Source: Glutinoglossum americanum
Lineage: Eukaryota; Ascomycota; Geoglossomycetes; Geoglossales; Geoglossaceae
Reading direction: 5' to 3'
Assembly (NCBI GenBank): GCA_020080175.1
Contig: JAGHQL010000039.1
Location: forward strand, 1 to 64,000
Length of the DNA stretch: 64,000 nucleotides
The number at the start of each line of letters is the position of its first letter. Within the stretch, counting starts at the first letter, position 1. The translations under genes were made by a program, and so were the position numbers. The notes under the pieces were generated by a model. That model did no database searches. It was not told the DNA's origin and saw nothing but the letters and a program-made list of their open reading frames with translations. Of the stretch, positions 1 to 11,149 are shown in pieces.

Positions 1-57
1 GTAGACGCTGGCACACTGCCACTGCAACCCATCAGACCTACGCTAAGGTCTGACAAA

Positions 58-360
58 GAGCTTGCTAGCCTCCTACTAGAGGTCAGCAATCAATTCTTCT
101 ATATCTCCTGCTTACTAGAATCAAGTTTATTCTGCCTACTTTACATTCTAAATCAGGCTGATATCAAGTTGCCTTGAACTATCGACCATTAAGTCCATTT
201 ATTAGTCCTCGTATATCTAGACCTTACTTAGGTGCAGACTAGTCAGCCAGCTATCATCATCACTACAGAGTGCGACATCACACTATTATTGAACCTCCAA
301 GAGCCTTTAATGTTGAAGTACCTTCATGTCGCCTTAGCATTGAGAGTTCTTATACATATC
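58..360 (+). mobile_element. LTR fossil, family A (3' part)
   Basis: This stretch matches, with many C/T and G/A differences, the LTR copies at 7025-7515 and 9574-10044 (shared blocks such as CTCCTGCTTACTAGAATCAA and GAGAGTTCTTATA). Only the downstream two thirds of the LTR are present and no coding part follows. It is an old, broken, RIP-like degraded copy. Confidence 0.7.
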
Positions 361-784
361 ACTATATAGATATAATAGTAAGAATAATTCTTCCCTCTTA
401 TGTTTGAACAGATATATTGTTATAAAGTTATTATATAGAAAAATTAGAAGGTTAAAATACAGTTAAAAAGTAACCTAGTCGATTATATAACTTGTATATA
501 TATAAACTACATTAATTATTAATTAATACTCTTTTAAAGTACTATATTATTTATAATTTTTAAATTTATTTAAACTATAGTTTTAACTTTTCAAGTAATA
601 AGAAGACTTTATTCAATTTCTTAAAAGACTAAATTGTAAATTTCTTGAAGAAATCCACTGCTACTGTTTAATTATTTATTTCATGCCGCATTTGCTGAAT
701 GTCAGTCTGAGCTGCCTGTAGTGCAGACTGTAACTGATTAACTTTCTCTTCTGCACATGCCTTGCAATGTAACTATTAGATTCA
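361..784. other. AT-rich gene-free stretch
   Basis: Very AT-rich sequence with no coding signal. It looks like decayed repeat next to the LTR fossil. I see no further structure in it. Confidence 0.5.
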
Positions 785-1745
785 TTATTTTATTTGACCC
801 GCCGGCATCTCGTATCGCATCGGGATTGTGTGGTCATGAGCGATTTGTACTAATCCCCTGGGACCACCAGGTAGTCCGGGTAGCTCGCTGGGTACAACGG
901 ACGGCATCTCAGCAATGTGTTGCCCGTCAGCTGAACCAGGGGCTCCAGTGGGACTGGTCATGATGTCGCGCTGGAGCTGCTCTTCTAAGGCGAGCCGCTG
1001 TCTCTTCTCGCGCCTGTAGAGGAAAATTAAGATGGAAATTGCTGCAATTCCGAGCGATAGTCCAACCCCAATCCCTATTTTACCAGGCTTCGTCAAGCCA
1101 CCTTGTGGTGACGGGGGAATTGACTGCGCAGCACTGTGGCCTGCCGCTGTGGGGTTTTCAGTCTTCAAGGGTTGATTAGCTGGGGCGCTGGTATTGGAGG
1201 CTAGTTTATGTTAGTACTTCGGTTTTAAGGCTAACGAGCATAGGGCTTTGGGTTTACCAGAAGTGGTAATGGAGGCCCCAGTGGTATGGGCGGTGGTAGG
1301 ACTAACCGCAAATCCACTATCTGAGGATCCGCCCATGGAAGTCAAGGAAATATTATAAAAATAGCTCGAGATGCAATTCTGGATGCACATAGCATAAGCT
1401 TCAGTGTCAGCAGGGCTGCCAGAGCCCTGTGTACACTGGGCAGCGCAGTCATGGGTACCGGCAACAGCCTGGAAATGTCAGTTTTACCTTATGAGCTCGC
1501 TAGACAGCAAAAACGATCTGAGATTGGAAAGGTGCTATTCTTGGGCGACAAACCGATTGGTTTGGTACTGGAACGGTAATACAGGCAGCTTGGCAGACGA
1601 CGTCGCCTGAACTGCACTTGCCAAGGCATATCTCTTGGGCAGACGGTGTCGAGGTAGGTGGGGAAGGTGTAACCAATGCGGATTGGGGAATGGCATTCAC
1701 AACTAAGAATAGGCTCGTAAGAGCGGCGGTATGGCTAAGCATCAT
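785..1745 (-). CDS. Secreted/membrane-anchored 8-cysteine protein, single-pass
   Basis: Three exons (1745-1554, 1468-1258, 1200-785) give 272 residues; exon lengths 192, 211 and 416 sum to whole codons, and the second intron has a perfect TACTAAC branch site. Residues 1-18 form a signal peptide. Residues 40-96 hold eight cysteines in four C-x3-C pairs (40/44, 51/55, 72/76, 92/96), ending in a CIQNC motif. A Ser/Thr-rich stalk follows. About residues 172-191 form a hydrophobic transmembrane segment (IGVGLSLGIAAISILIFLY), then RREKRQR marks the cytoplasmic side. The layout suggests a plasma-membrane or wall surface protein with a short tail. The cysteine spacing is not that of CFEM, and I do not recognise a named family. 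It sits at the edge of repeat-rich DNA. Confidence 0.75.
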
Positions 1746-2582
1746 CGGCTCTTGCTTGTAATACTGGCTATCTATCTTGGGACTGGCGTTTGAGCATCGA
1801 TTTGATGCGAAAATGCGGGGATGGCTGGCGAGTTAAGCTCTTGGGTTGCGCGTGTTAGTTCTAGATGCTTGAATTGACGTAGATAGATAGGGTGAGTTCT
1901 AATTGATACTGTGCTCGTGACATATTTGACAAAACTATTGCCAAGAATAAAAGACTGAAATGCAGGGAGGTTGCTTTTGTTCGCGATTTATGTCCGATCT
2001 ATTCAGCGTCGATTGGCCGATCCCAACCACCCACGCTCCTACTCTCCAGCGCGTATCTCCAACCACCATCGCATATATCCAAGGTTCAAACTCGGTCAGG
2101 ATGGGAGTACGTCGATGGGCGTGACTCAGTATACGAGTGCACGAGCAGCAAGACCGGTCTACCGATTGGCTTGCAGTCGTTCAGCAGCTCCGGAGTTGCC
2201 ATACTCTTCCTACAGGCTGGAGCACTCAGCATATGGGCTGGAGTGGTGCAAAGCAAGGCACACTTTCAGGGCACCCACTGCATACTTTTAGTGGAGCAAA
2301 GCCCCTATGAGCAAATAAGCAAGCGCACTACATGCGCGGATGGATACAGAAGATTTTGCCTCAATTTCCTGGACGCAAGCTAACCCGTAGATACACTGGA
2401 TGCTGTAATCCTATAAAAAAAAAACTGATTTGCAGCTTATAGAGCGCCCCGGTAGATTCCGTCTTTCCCAGCCTCAAACCTCAGCCTCAAAATGCTTTTT
2501 CCGCCAGCCTTGTGTGTTAGGCCTCGCATGCTCCCCCTTTACGTGAACGCTGCTACGCTACGCCCTTGAAACGCTTGAGAAC
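1746..2582. other. Intergenic region, probable promoter of the Ras fusion gene
   Basis: No supportable gene. Short frames here show no domain and no splice logic. An A-run at about 2415-2424 and CT-rich sequence just before 2583 are compatible with a promoter and 5' leader for the downstream gene. Confidence 0.4.
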
Positions 2583-5370
2583 ATGGCGGGGAAGATGATG
2601 CTGTATAAGCTGGTAGTGTTAGGGGATGGAGGCGTGGGAAAGACGGGGCTGGTCATCCAAGCATGTATTTCCCTAGCTGAGGGCTGGCCTAGATATTGAC
2701 TAATCCTACTCGAAGTTTGCTCTCAACCACTTCGTTGAAACCTATGATCCCACGATTGAGGACTCTTATCGGAAGCAAGTTGTGATAGATGGTCAGTCGT
2801 GTATGCTTGAAGTCTTAGACACTGCTGGTCAAGAGGAGTACACAGCTCTTCGAGATCAGTGGATCCGTGACGGTGAAGCGTTTTTGATTGCCTACAGTAT
2901 ATCATCCCGAAGGTCATTTACACGCATCCAAAAGTTCCATCAACAAGTTCAGAGAGTCAAAGAGTCGTCGGTCCCCTCGACGGGCCCTGAAGCACCCATT
3001 GTCAATCCAGATTGGAGGGTCCCGGTATGTCTGGTGGGGAACAAGAGTGACCGTGTAACCGAACGAGAAGTATCGGTCCAGGAGGGGCTCGCACTGGCAA
3101 GGGAACTTGGCTGCGATTTTGTGGAATGCTCCGCGAAAAACTGCATCGGAGTCGACAAAGCGTTCTACGATCTTGTCCGCAATCTTCGGAGACAGCGGCA
3201 GCAATATCAAGGTCGACCTACGGCCACCACGCAGAGTACTACCTATACTGTCAAGCGGAGTCTGTGGCGCAAGAAAATATCTATACCACCCAATGAGGGA
3301 AAGAGCGAAGCTGGCCGGAAGAGACTTACCAATGCTCTCGTGAACGCAGCTCGGTCCGACCACGAAAGCGAAGTTCTAGCATTCCTCGAGGCTGGCGCCT
3401 ATGTAAATGGCCAGTCTGGGTCAGATGGTGCTGCGATCCATGCTGCATCGGCTTCTGGCCACTCAAACATCGTGAACGTCCTTCTTAAGAAGGGGGCTGC
3501 TATCAATGCTAAAGGACCCTCTGGAACTTCCCCTCTCCAAGCGGCCGCAGCGGAAGGTCACTTGGCTGTTGTTCGGTTATTACTTCACAAGGGTGCTCAG
3601 ATTGATCAGACAAGTCAACTTCATGGGACAGCGCTTTCCGCAGCTGCTTCACGTGGCCGATTAGTGGTGGTTCAACATCTGCTGAAAAAGGGCGCCAACG
3701 TCGATGTCGTTGGAGGACCATATGGAAATGCCCTTCAAGCTGCTGCATGGATAGGGTGGGTCGCTATCGTCGATGCTTTGCTTGATGCCGGTGCAGATAT
3801 CAACGCAAGAGGCCAAGGAGGCTGTACGGCCTTGCAAATAGCATCCTTTGTTGGAAATTCTGACGTTATACACACCCTTCTCAATAGAGGCGGCGCGATC
3901 AATATCGATGCGCCTGGGGGCAAATATGGATGTGCATTGAAGGCTGCCAGTGATCATGGGCACTTTGAAGCCGTTAAAATACTCCTCGAAGCTGGAGCCT
4001 CTACAAGTGCTTGGCAAGCTCCGTCTCCCAAGGCGCCCCACACTAGCGGAGAGCATGAGGATGAAAATCAGCCAGAAGCCATGTCTGAGAATGTTCAATG
4101 GCCGCTGAGTGCTGTGGCGTCATTGACGCTCGAAAGCCCAGATGACCGTTCCCACGGCCCATCGAACACGAGTATCGACATCCCACCGCAAACGGATTTG
4201 AGGGAGAGCCTCCATCGAACCACAGTGTTTAGCATAACAGAAAGACCCCACATAAATGCCGTGGGCTTCTCAGATATCAAGAACCCTGCTAACGCGGAAA
4301 TTGAGTGAGTTTCCCGTGTCACAGAAAAACTGCAATTGTTTTCTATCGTGGCTTACTTTCAAAAGCATAGTATTTGTCCATGGACTCCAGGGGCATCCAG
4401 AGGCGAGCTGGATATATCCACTGCCCCCCATCAAGAGGAGATTTTTTCGCTCACCTTCCACAGATCTGCCTGAGGTACCTCGGGAGGCCGTTTTCTGGCC
4501 TTACGATCTTCTTTCTAAACACCCCGATTTCGCTCGAGCTCGCATCTTAACATGGGGATATGATACCAAGGTCATTTCTGAATTTTTCGGGACCAGTGAT
4601 CAACAAAATATATCTCAGCATGGCAATGATTTGATGGTTGGATTGCAGCAGGAAAGGAAGAATGACGTATGTCTAGACACGGGTATTGTTTGTGGTTATC
4701 CAAATGCTCACTCAACCTAGCCGTCGCGTCCCCTAATTTTTGTGGCGCATAGTCTTGGAGGAATATTGGTCAAAGTAGTAAGCATACTCTAAAACCACTT
4801 TCTATAATCTAGATTGACTCTTTCGCAGGCGCTCGACAATTCGAAACGATCGACACATCAGCCTCAATACCTCCCAATCTACGAGTCAACAAAAGGGATC
4901 ATCTTCCTTGGCACTCCACACGGCGGAAGCACGTCAACGAATTGGGGCCTCCTTGCTAGCAACCTCACAAAACTAGCATTGCAAGGTCCCTCGGAGAGAG
5001 TGATGAAGGGTTTGAAACCAAACAACGAGCTACTTGAAAATCTCCGCAAAGCCTTCCTTCAGATGCTAGAAGATAACAACTTCAAGATACACTCTTTCTA
5101 CGAGACGAAACCTATGCTTGGAGCATACGGCCTACGTGATAGGGTAATATTTGTGGGTACCGAATTTAAAGGAGTTCAAGTTGACCATTGTTTTAGGTGG
5201 TTCCGTATGAGTCCGCTTTGGTAGGACATGCAAGACAAGAGGTCGCTCGGGGAATTAACGGTAATCATTCCGAGATTTGCAAATTTAGCAGTACGACGGA
5301 CCCAGGGTATAAAGCGGTATTTGGCGCCTTGGAAGACTACATAAAGGCAGCGAGACCAAGCAGAATTTGA
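2583..5370 (+). CDS. Ras2-type GTPase - ankyrin - SesB-like serine esterase fusion
   Basis: Six exons (2583-2660, 2716-4304, 4366-4666, 4721-4777, 4829-5143, 5197-5370) encode 837 residues. Residues 1-172 are a Ras2-like small GTPase: P-loop GDGGVGKT, switch I YDPTIEDSY, DTAGQEE with the catalytic Gln, NKSD and ECSAK all intact, but there is no C-terminal CAAX box. Residues about 205-440 are roughly seven ankyrin repeats. After a Ser/Pro-rich linker, residues about 531-837 are an alpha/beta hydrolase of the fungal SesB type: VFVHGLQGHP oxyanion region, nucleophile elbow AHSLGG, GTPHGG, and catalytic-His motif NHSEICKF. The intron at 4305-4365 joins the two halves in phase, giving DIVFVHGL exactly as in stand-alone family members. 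The first intron is GC-AG. Known: SesB domains and ankyrins occur in fungal NLR-like proteins. Inferred: a GTPase-gated esterase. Two separate genes remain the alternative. Confidence 0.78.
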
Positions 5371-5686
5371 AGGCTCCCACTGTTGCCATAAGGTGATATT
5401 GTCACTGCCCGGGGAATTTTGCTAATGCCACAGAAAATCTCGATGCTAGTAGCGCGATGGGGGTCGTTGTAATATTGAATTGTTTCCAGCGACACATTTT
5501 CGGTCTTTCTGCAGATTTACTTTTATATTCACTATGTTGTGGGTTGCTCATTCCGCTCTTCAAAAGGACGCCTCCCAACGTGGTTGGAGGACAGAAATTC
5601 ATGCACACAACTGGCCAAAACCCCCAAAAACAGAGACAACGTATGCCTTGCATTTCCCCGACCCGAAGTTTGTGATCTCGGCCAGC

Positions 5687-5986
5687 GCGGCTGACGGGTC
5701 GACGGCGCTGCACTTGGCGGCTAGGAACGGGGACGAGACGATCGCGCAACTCCTGTTAGAGAAAGGGGCGGAAGCCACCGCGATGGATATGGATGGACGC
5801 ACGGCATTGTGCCTGGCGTCCGAGAGAGGGACAGCGGAGCGATGTAGCTGCTGGAATTGGCTTCCCACTCGACACAGCAAACCCGTCATTCCACTTCTTC
5901 TCACCACCCTGAGACTTCACCCCACCGACCCTAAAGACGCAAGTGACGCTAGAATAAAGCTTATCCAAAGTGTAGGCCTATATTGA
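5687..5986 (+). pseudogene. Ankyrin-repeat gene remnant
   Basis: About 1.5 ankyrin repeats are readable (DGSTALHLAARNGD then LLLEKGAEATAMDMDGRTA), after which the repeat register is lost by a frameshift near 5838. The coding trace ends where the inverted LTR fossil begins at about 5985. No start or upstream domain is visible between 5371 and 5686. It may be the tail of a lost ankyrin gene, or a duplicated piece of one like the upstream fusion gene. Base composition is GC-rich, unlike the repeats beside it. Confidence 0.6.
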
Positions 5987-6222
5987 AGGTGCAGACCTCC
6001 AAGCGGGAGGCCAGCGGGTCATATATATACATGATGGCGAATGCATAATAGCCGGGACATTGCATTGCTGTAAGAATGCAAGCCTCCGGCATTGACTTCG
6101 GAATGTATGCTTCCGGAGTCCATATCACCATATGGATAAGACGTCGTCGACGTCACGTGAGCTAATTACCCGGCCGTGGAGGCTCAGCGGCCTCGCCGGG
6201 TAACCGATCACAAGTCATGACA
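5985..6222 (-). mobile_element. LTR fossil, family A (inverted, 5' part)
   Basis: The reverse strand begins TGTCATGACT and shows the family hallmark of a GTTACCCGG...CCGGGTAA inverted pair, then the region of the TATATATGACCC box. It is truncated against the ankyrin remnant. Old and broken. Confidence 0.65.
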
Positions 6223-7024
6223 TGTCTATGATTTCTTTGATTTTGAATAATATAATAACATGAAATGCTTATAGAATCTAAAAAAGTTTTATAGCAAGGA
6301 TGATGTAATATAAGTTGGTCAAGAATCTGCTTTTACTCATATACATGTTAAAGTACAAATAGTATAATATGTCTAATTAGAGCACTGAATAGAGAAGACT
6401 AAAAATTCTAAGGTATTTAATTTTTTGCTACTACCAAAGCTACTCAATACTCTTGATACTGATTTGTTAACATCAGAGAAAGCTTCTGAAACATATTATA
6501 CAAATCTTTAGTAGATACTTAAAGATACTATTTAATGATAGAATAAATACCTTCTACTTAAAACATTTTATAATATTCAAAATATAGATATCAATTTACT
6601 TAATAGAATACAAATTACTCCTTATATTCATCAAGTCATGTTTTTGACAAGTACTTTAGTAAAGCAAGACTATTTTGCTATTCTTTTTGAAAATTTATTC
6701 ATTTCTTTTTATAATCATTAACTAAACTTAATAATACTAATATCCACTATTAAGATATGAAACTATTCTCCTCTTTACTTTCTTTATGAATTTTTAGCTC
6801 TTGACTATAAGTTAATATATTTTTATTTATATGTTAACTATATAGTAAATTATGTGATTAAGGAAATATATAACTAATAGTATTTATAAGTACTTTGTCT
6901 TTGTCTGTAACAATAATATTTAAAAATACAACCTCTTGAATATTTATGACTTCTTATAACATCTTCAATATATACAAATAATCTTCTTCTTTTTTACTAA
7001 AAAAAAATATAGCAAAAATATCAT
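6223..7024. other. AT-rich spacer between two head-to-head LTR fossils
   Basis: Extremely AT-rich sequence without coding signal, lying between an inverted and a forward family-A LTR. Probably RIP-decayed repeat DNA. Confidence 0.5.
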
Positions 7025-7515
7025 AACTTATGATCAGTTACCCGGCGAGGTCACTGAATCTCCATAGTCAAGTAATTAACTTATATAATATTGATAATAT
7101 TTTATCCATATAGTAATATAAAATTCAGAAGCATATATTCCAAAGTCAATACTGGAAGCTTGTATTCTTATAACAATATAATCTTCTAGCTATTATACAT
7201 TTACTATCATATATATATATGACCCGCTGGCCTTCTGCTTGAAGGCCAGCAATTAGTCTTTTATATTTTCTCTCTGCTAGAATCAAGTCTATCCTACCTG
7301 CCATACATTATAAGTCAAACTGACATATAGTCGTCTTCAAACTATTGAGTCAATCTATTAGTCCTTATATACTTAAGTCTTATCTACACATAGGTCAGGT
7401 GGCTAGCCATCATTATTACTGCAAGGTATAATATCATATTATTACTGAACCTTCTAAGAACTCTTAGCATCAGAGTACTTTTGTATTATCTTGACATTGA
7501 GAGTTTTTATAAAAA
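7025..7515 (+). mobile_element. LTR fossil, family A (forward)
   Basis: Forward copy related to 9574-10044, beginning at the GTTACCCGGCGAGG block and ending near GAGAGTTTTTATA. It carries an AT-rich expansion in its first half and is strongly degraded. Broken and old; no coding part is attached. Confidence 0.65.
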
Positions 7516-8334
7516 AACATATAATTTAAATTAGTAAAATCAAGAATATCAAGTAACAACATATAAAAATGATTGGTTTTGTAAATACAATCCATCAATA
7601 ATACTTCAGAATATTACTTTAATAGAGTAAGAGATTCAAGATATGTAAAAAACAATAAAGTAATATAACTATTCTAATTAAGTTAGTAATTGAACTCCTA
7701 CTTGCCTACTTCTAATTTATGAAGTATAGCTTCAATTGAAGACTGTCCTTTTAATAGCTTTAACCTTAACTCTCTTTATAAATTATATATTATTCAAGTA
7801 AAACCTGGATTATTATTAAGAATTATAGATGAAATTTGTTTTGCAGCAATTTTAGCTTTAGTCATAGCCGCAACTTGCTTATGAACAGTAATAAGAAACT
7901 TGCAATATTAATAATATGCAATAGAATTACTTGAATTATAGTTGTGTATTAGATCTATTACAGTAAGCTTCTATTGTATTTCCTTCTCTTCATTTTTAAT
8001 TTTATCTATTTTATGTACTTGGTATCTAAATAAATATTCAGTTTTTTGACTGATTAAAGGCTTTTTACAATCAGTAACTTAGTTATGAAGCTTTTTACTC
8101 TTAACATATTAAATGTATCGAGTACAAATAATACCTCCTTACTTACACTTACTTTTACTAACTGTAACTATATAGTTATGAGTCTTAGTATAATCTTAAA
8201 AATATAAAAAAAAACTTTCATAAGTAGAAAAAGTACTACTAGGTCAAAATATTAAATCAGATAGTATATTGTAAAACTTTTGTAATTGATAAGAAAAATT
8301 TTATTATGTGCGAACTGATAACTTAAAAATAGAG
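7516..8334. other. AT-rich gene-free stretch
   Basis: No coding signal, no clear repeat boundary. Composition suggests RIP-decayed element interior. Confidence 0.45.
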
Positions 8335-8604
8335 TGTGACAGCTGCTTATGTAAGCTGGGCCATGAAGTTTAGATGTCATGAATGTCAGGGTCGAGCTAG
8401 CCCTAGAGGACTAATCACAAAGGAATAAGGGGAGCCAGTCACATAGCACGATGGAGAGAGTAGGTTTATTAGTCTTAATAGTTTATTTAGGATAGTTATA
8501 AGTATTGATTGATGAGGTTCCCTTTTGGACCCTTTCTAGTCTTCTATATATATTAATAGCTCTAAAAAGCCTATAGGTAAGAGCCTGTCTGGTCCCCTCT
8601 ATAC
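8335..8604 (+). mobile_element. LTR-like fossil, family B, copy 1
   Basis: Begins TGTGACAGCTGC and ends near CTCTATACA, so it has TG...CA-type ends. It matches 10566-10835 through blocks such as TTTATTAGTCTTAATAGTTTAT. No internal part is attached, so it behaves as a solo LTR. Moderately degraded. The orientation is assigned only from the TG start. Confidence 0.6.
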
Positions 8605-8639
8605 ACGTGTGTAGTTCTCTCATGTTAGGTCCTAAGGGG

Positions 8640-9398
8640 GTACCGCAGGTACTCAAGGCTTAAGGAGGTCATTTGGAAAGTCGTTCGTGGACTCGCAAAT
8701 GAGTTCTTAAGCTCGAATAGGTGTCACGGCTTGATAGAAGGTCTGGCAGGATGTCAGAGACAGATAGGCTAAGTAGTAGGATAGATATGGGGCTATCAGG
8801 TAGTTTCTATTAAATGAATTATATATAAGAAGTGTGTTGACTGATGGAGGTTGAAGGGTCAACTCCATCAATCAGAAAAAAGGGCTTGCAGGCTTGGCTT
8901 GAGTACAGACCACATATTAGTTCAAGTGTAAGAACTCTCGATGCCAAGGCAACACGAAGGTACTCCGACGTTAAGGGATCTAGGGGGTTCGATAACAGTG
9001 TGACGTCGCACCCCGCAGCGATGACGATGGCTGGCCGACTGGTCTGCGTCTAGGTAAGGTCTAGATGTACGAGGACTAATGGATGGACTTGATGGTCGAT
9101 GGTTCAGGGCGACTTGACGTCGGCCCGATTTAGAATGTAGAGTAGACGGAATAGACTTGATTCTAGTAAGCAGGAGATGTAGAAGAACTGATCGCTGACC
9201 TCCAGCGGGAGGCCAGCGAGCTACTTATATACACGACGGGCATTCAACAATGGACCAGACGTCATAAAGCAATAAGGATGTACGCTTGCGGAATCCATAT
9301 AGCCATATAGGCGAGTCGCCGTTTGCGTAACCCGAGCTAGTTACCCGGCCGCGGAGGCCTAAATGGCCTCACCGGGTAACCGACTGCGAGTCATGACA
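8640..9398 (-). mobile_element. Family A LTR (8927-9398) with leader/internal fragment
   Basis: On the reverse strand a 472-bp LTR runs from TGTCATGACT (9398) to AGTTCTTACA (8927), followed by about 290 bp of element interior that also appears in the forward copy at 10045-10420. It is the least AT-shifted copy here, so it gives the best view of the LTR. The element is broken: no capsid or polymerase region is recognisable. Confidence 0.7.
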
Positions 9399-9439
9399 TC
9401 AAGCTCGCAAGCTCTACCCCTTGCAGCTCTGCGCACCAT

Positions 9440-9573
9440 AACATCTTGCTACTGGCTATGCTTCTATTGTAGAGTTCTCATAATGCTTATATAGTTCCTT
9501 CATTACTAGCTATACTTTTTATTACTGATCATACTCCTATATGAAGTTCTTATGATGTCCATACGATTCCTTT
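9440..9573. repeat. Minisatellite, ~60-65 bp unit
   Basis: Two imperfect units built around GGTTCCTT...CTAGCTATACTT and AGTTCTTATGATGTC. The same unit recurs at 10425-10500 and 10860-11060. It fills the gap between two head-to-head family-A LTRs. Confidence 0.5.
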
Positions 9574-10420
9574 TGTCATGACCCACAGTCGGTTACCCGG
9601 CGAGGCCATTTAGGCCTCCGTGGCTAGGTAACTAGCTCGGGTTATACAAATGGCGACTCGCCTATATGGTTATATGGATTCCGCAAGCGTATATCCTTAT
9701 TGCTTTATGACGTCTGTTTCATTATTGAATACCATCGTATATATAAGCAGCTCGCTGGCCTCCTGCTGGAGGTCAGCGATCAGTTCTTTTACATCTCCTG
9801 CTTACTAGAATCAAGTCTATTCTGTCTACTCTATATTTTAAACCAGGCCGATATCAAGTCGCTCTGAACCATTGACTATCAAGTCCATCCATTAGTCCTC
9901 GTACATTTAGACCTTATCTAGATGCAGACCAGTCAGCCAGCCATCGTCATCGCTGCGGGGTGCGACGTCACACTGTTATCAAAACCCCTAGATTCCTCGA
10001 TGTCGAAGTGCCTTCGTATCACCTTAGTATCGAGAGTTCTTATACTTTTGCTACTAGTCATATATCATAACATATAAAGTTACAAGAGACAAAGCTTGTA
10101 AACTTAGATCAACATAGGGTCTGTATTTAAGTCAAGCTCTCAAGCTCCTTTTCTGACTGACAGAGCTGATTCTTTAACCTCTATCGGTCAATATATTTCT
10201 TGTACATAGTTCATCTAATAGAAGCTACCCGGCAGCTCCATATCCATTTCACTGCTTAGCGTATCTACTTCTGACATCCTGCCTGACCTCCTACCAAGCC
10301 GTGATACCTATTTGAGCCTAAAAAGTTGTCTACGATCTCACGAACAGCCTCATGAGCAATCCTCCTAAATCTCAAGTGCTTGTGGTACCTTTCTGAGACC
10401 TGACACAGCCATACTCTTAT
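9574..10420 (+). mobile_element. Family A LTR (9574-10044) with internal fragment
   Basis: Forward 471-bp LTR from TGTCATGACC to GTTCTTATA, followed by about 375 bp of degraded interior related to the reverse complement of 8640-8926. No intact element can be delimited. Old and broken. Confidence 0.7.
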
Positions 10421-10565
10421 ATAAAGTTCTTATACTACTTATATGGTTTCTTCATCACTAATTATATTTCTATATAGAGTTTCTTTATGATATTATTAGT
10501 AGGGCCTTGTGAACTTCATTCATATATTATCAGCTTAATATATTATATATAAAGTAGTCTTCTCT

Positions 10566-10835
10566 TGTAACAGCTACTTATGTAAGCTAAGTCATGAAGG
10601 TTGAATGCTATGAGTATTAGGGTCAGGCTAGCCCTAAAAGGCTAATTATAAAAAAGCGAGGAGGGCTAGTTATACAGTATGATGAAGAAGGTAAACTTAT
10701 TAGTCTTAATAGTTTATCTAAGATAGTTATGGGTATTGACCAATAAGGTTCCCTTTCAGGCTCTCCTTAGTTTCTTATATATACTAATAGTTCTGAAAAG
10801 CCCAAGTGCAGGAGATCACCCAGTCTCCCTCTAAT
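10566..10835 (+). mobile_element. LTR-like fossil, family B, copy 2
   Basis: Begins TGTAACAGCTAC and parallels 8335-8604 along its length, ending near CTCTAATTA. More AT-shifted than copy 1, as expected of RIP-type decay. No coding part. Confidence 0.6.
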
Positions 10836-10859
10836 TAGTTAATAGTAAGGTCATTTATT

Positions 10860-11060
10860 AGCTCTATACAAGTTCTTTAGCTATAGTTCTTTACTTATAT
10901 ATGTATATGGTTCCTTTATCACTAGCTATACTTATAGGTTATACTTTCATGTAAAGTTTTTATGATACATGTATAGTTCATTTGCTGCTAGCTATACTTT
11001 TATGTAAAGTTCTCATGATGTCTGTATGGTTCCTCTACCAGTTATACTTCTATATGGAGT
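10860..11060. repeat. Minisatellite array, ~60-65 bp unit
   Basis: Three or more imperfect units of the type seen at 9440-9573, each with an ATACTTNTATGTAAAGTT core and a GTATGGTTCCTTTA-like core. A larger block containing this unit and an AT-rich tail (10430-10565) is duplicated at 11040-11150. Confidence 0.5.
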
Positions 11061-11149
11061 TCTTTATAATATTATTGATGAGACCTTATAAGCTCCATTC
11101 ATATGTTATTAGCTTTAGTATATTATATATAGTGTGGTCTTCTCTTATA

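Noticed and set aside
1971-2383. Two overlapping plus-strand frames of 70-106 codons
   Set aside because: No domains, no splice signals, low-quality composition; taken as promoter sequence.
8844-9053. 69-codon plus-strand frame
   Set aside because: Lies in the LTR fossil on the opposite strand to the element; chance frame.
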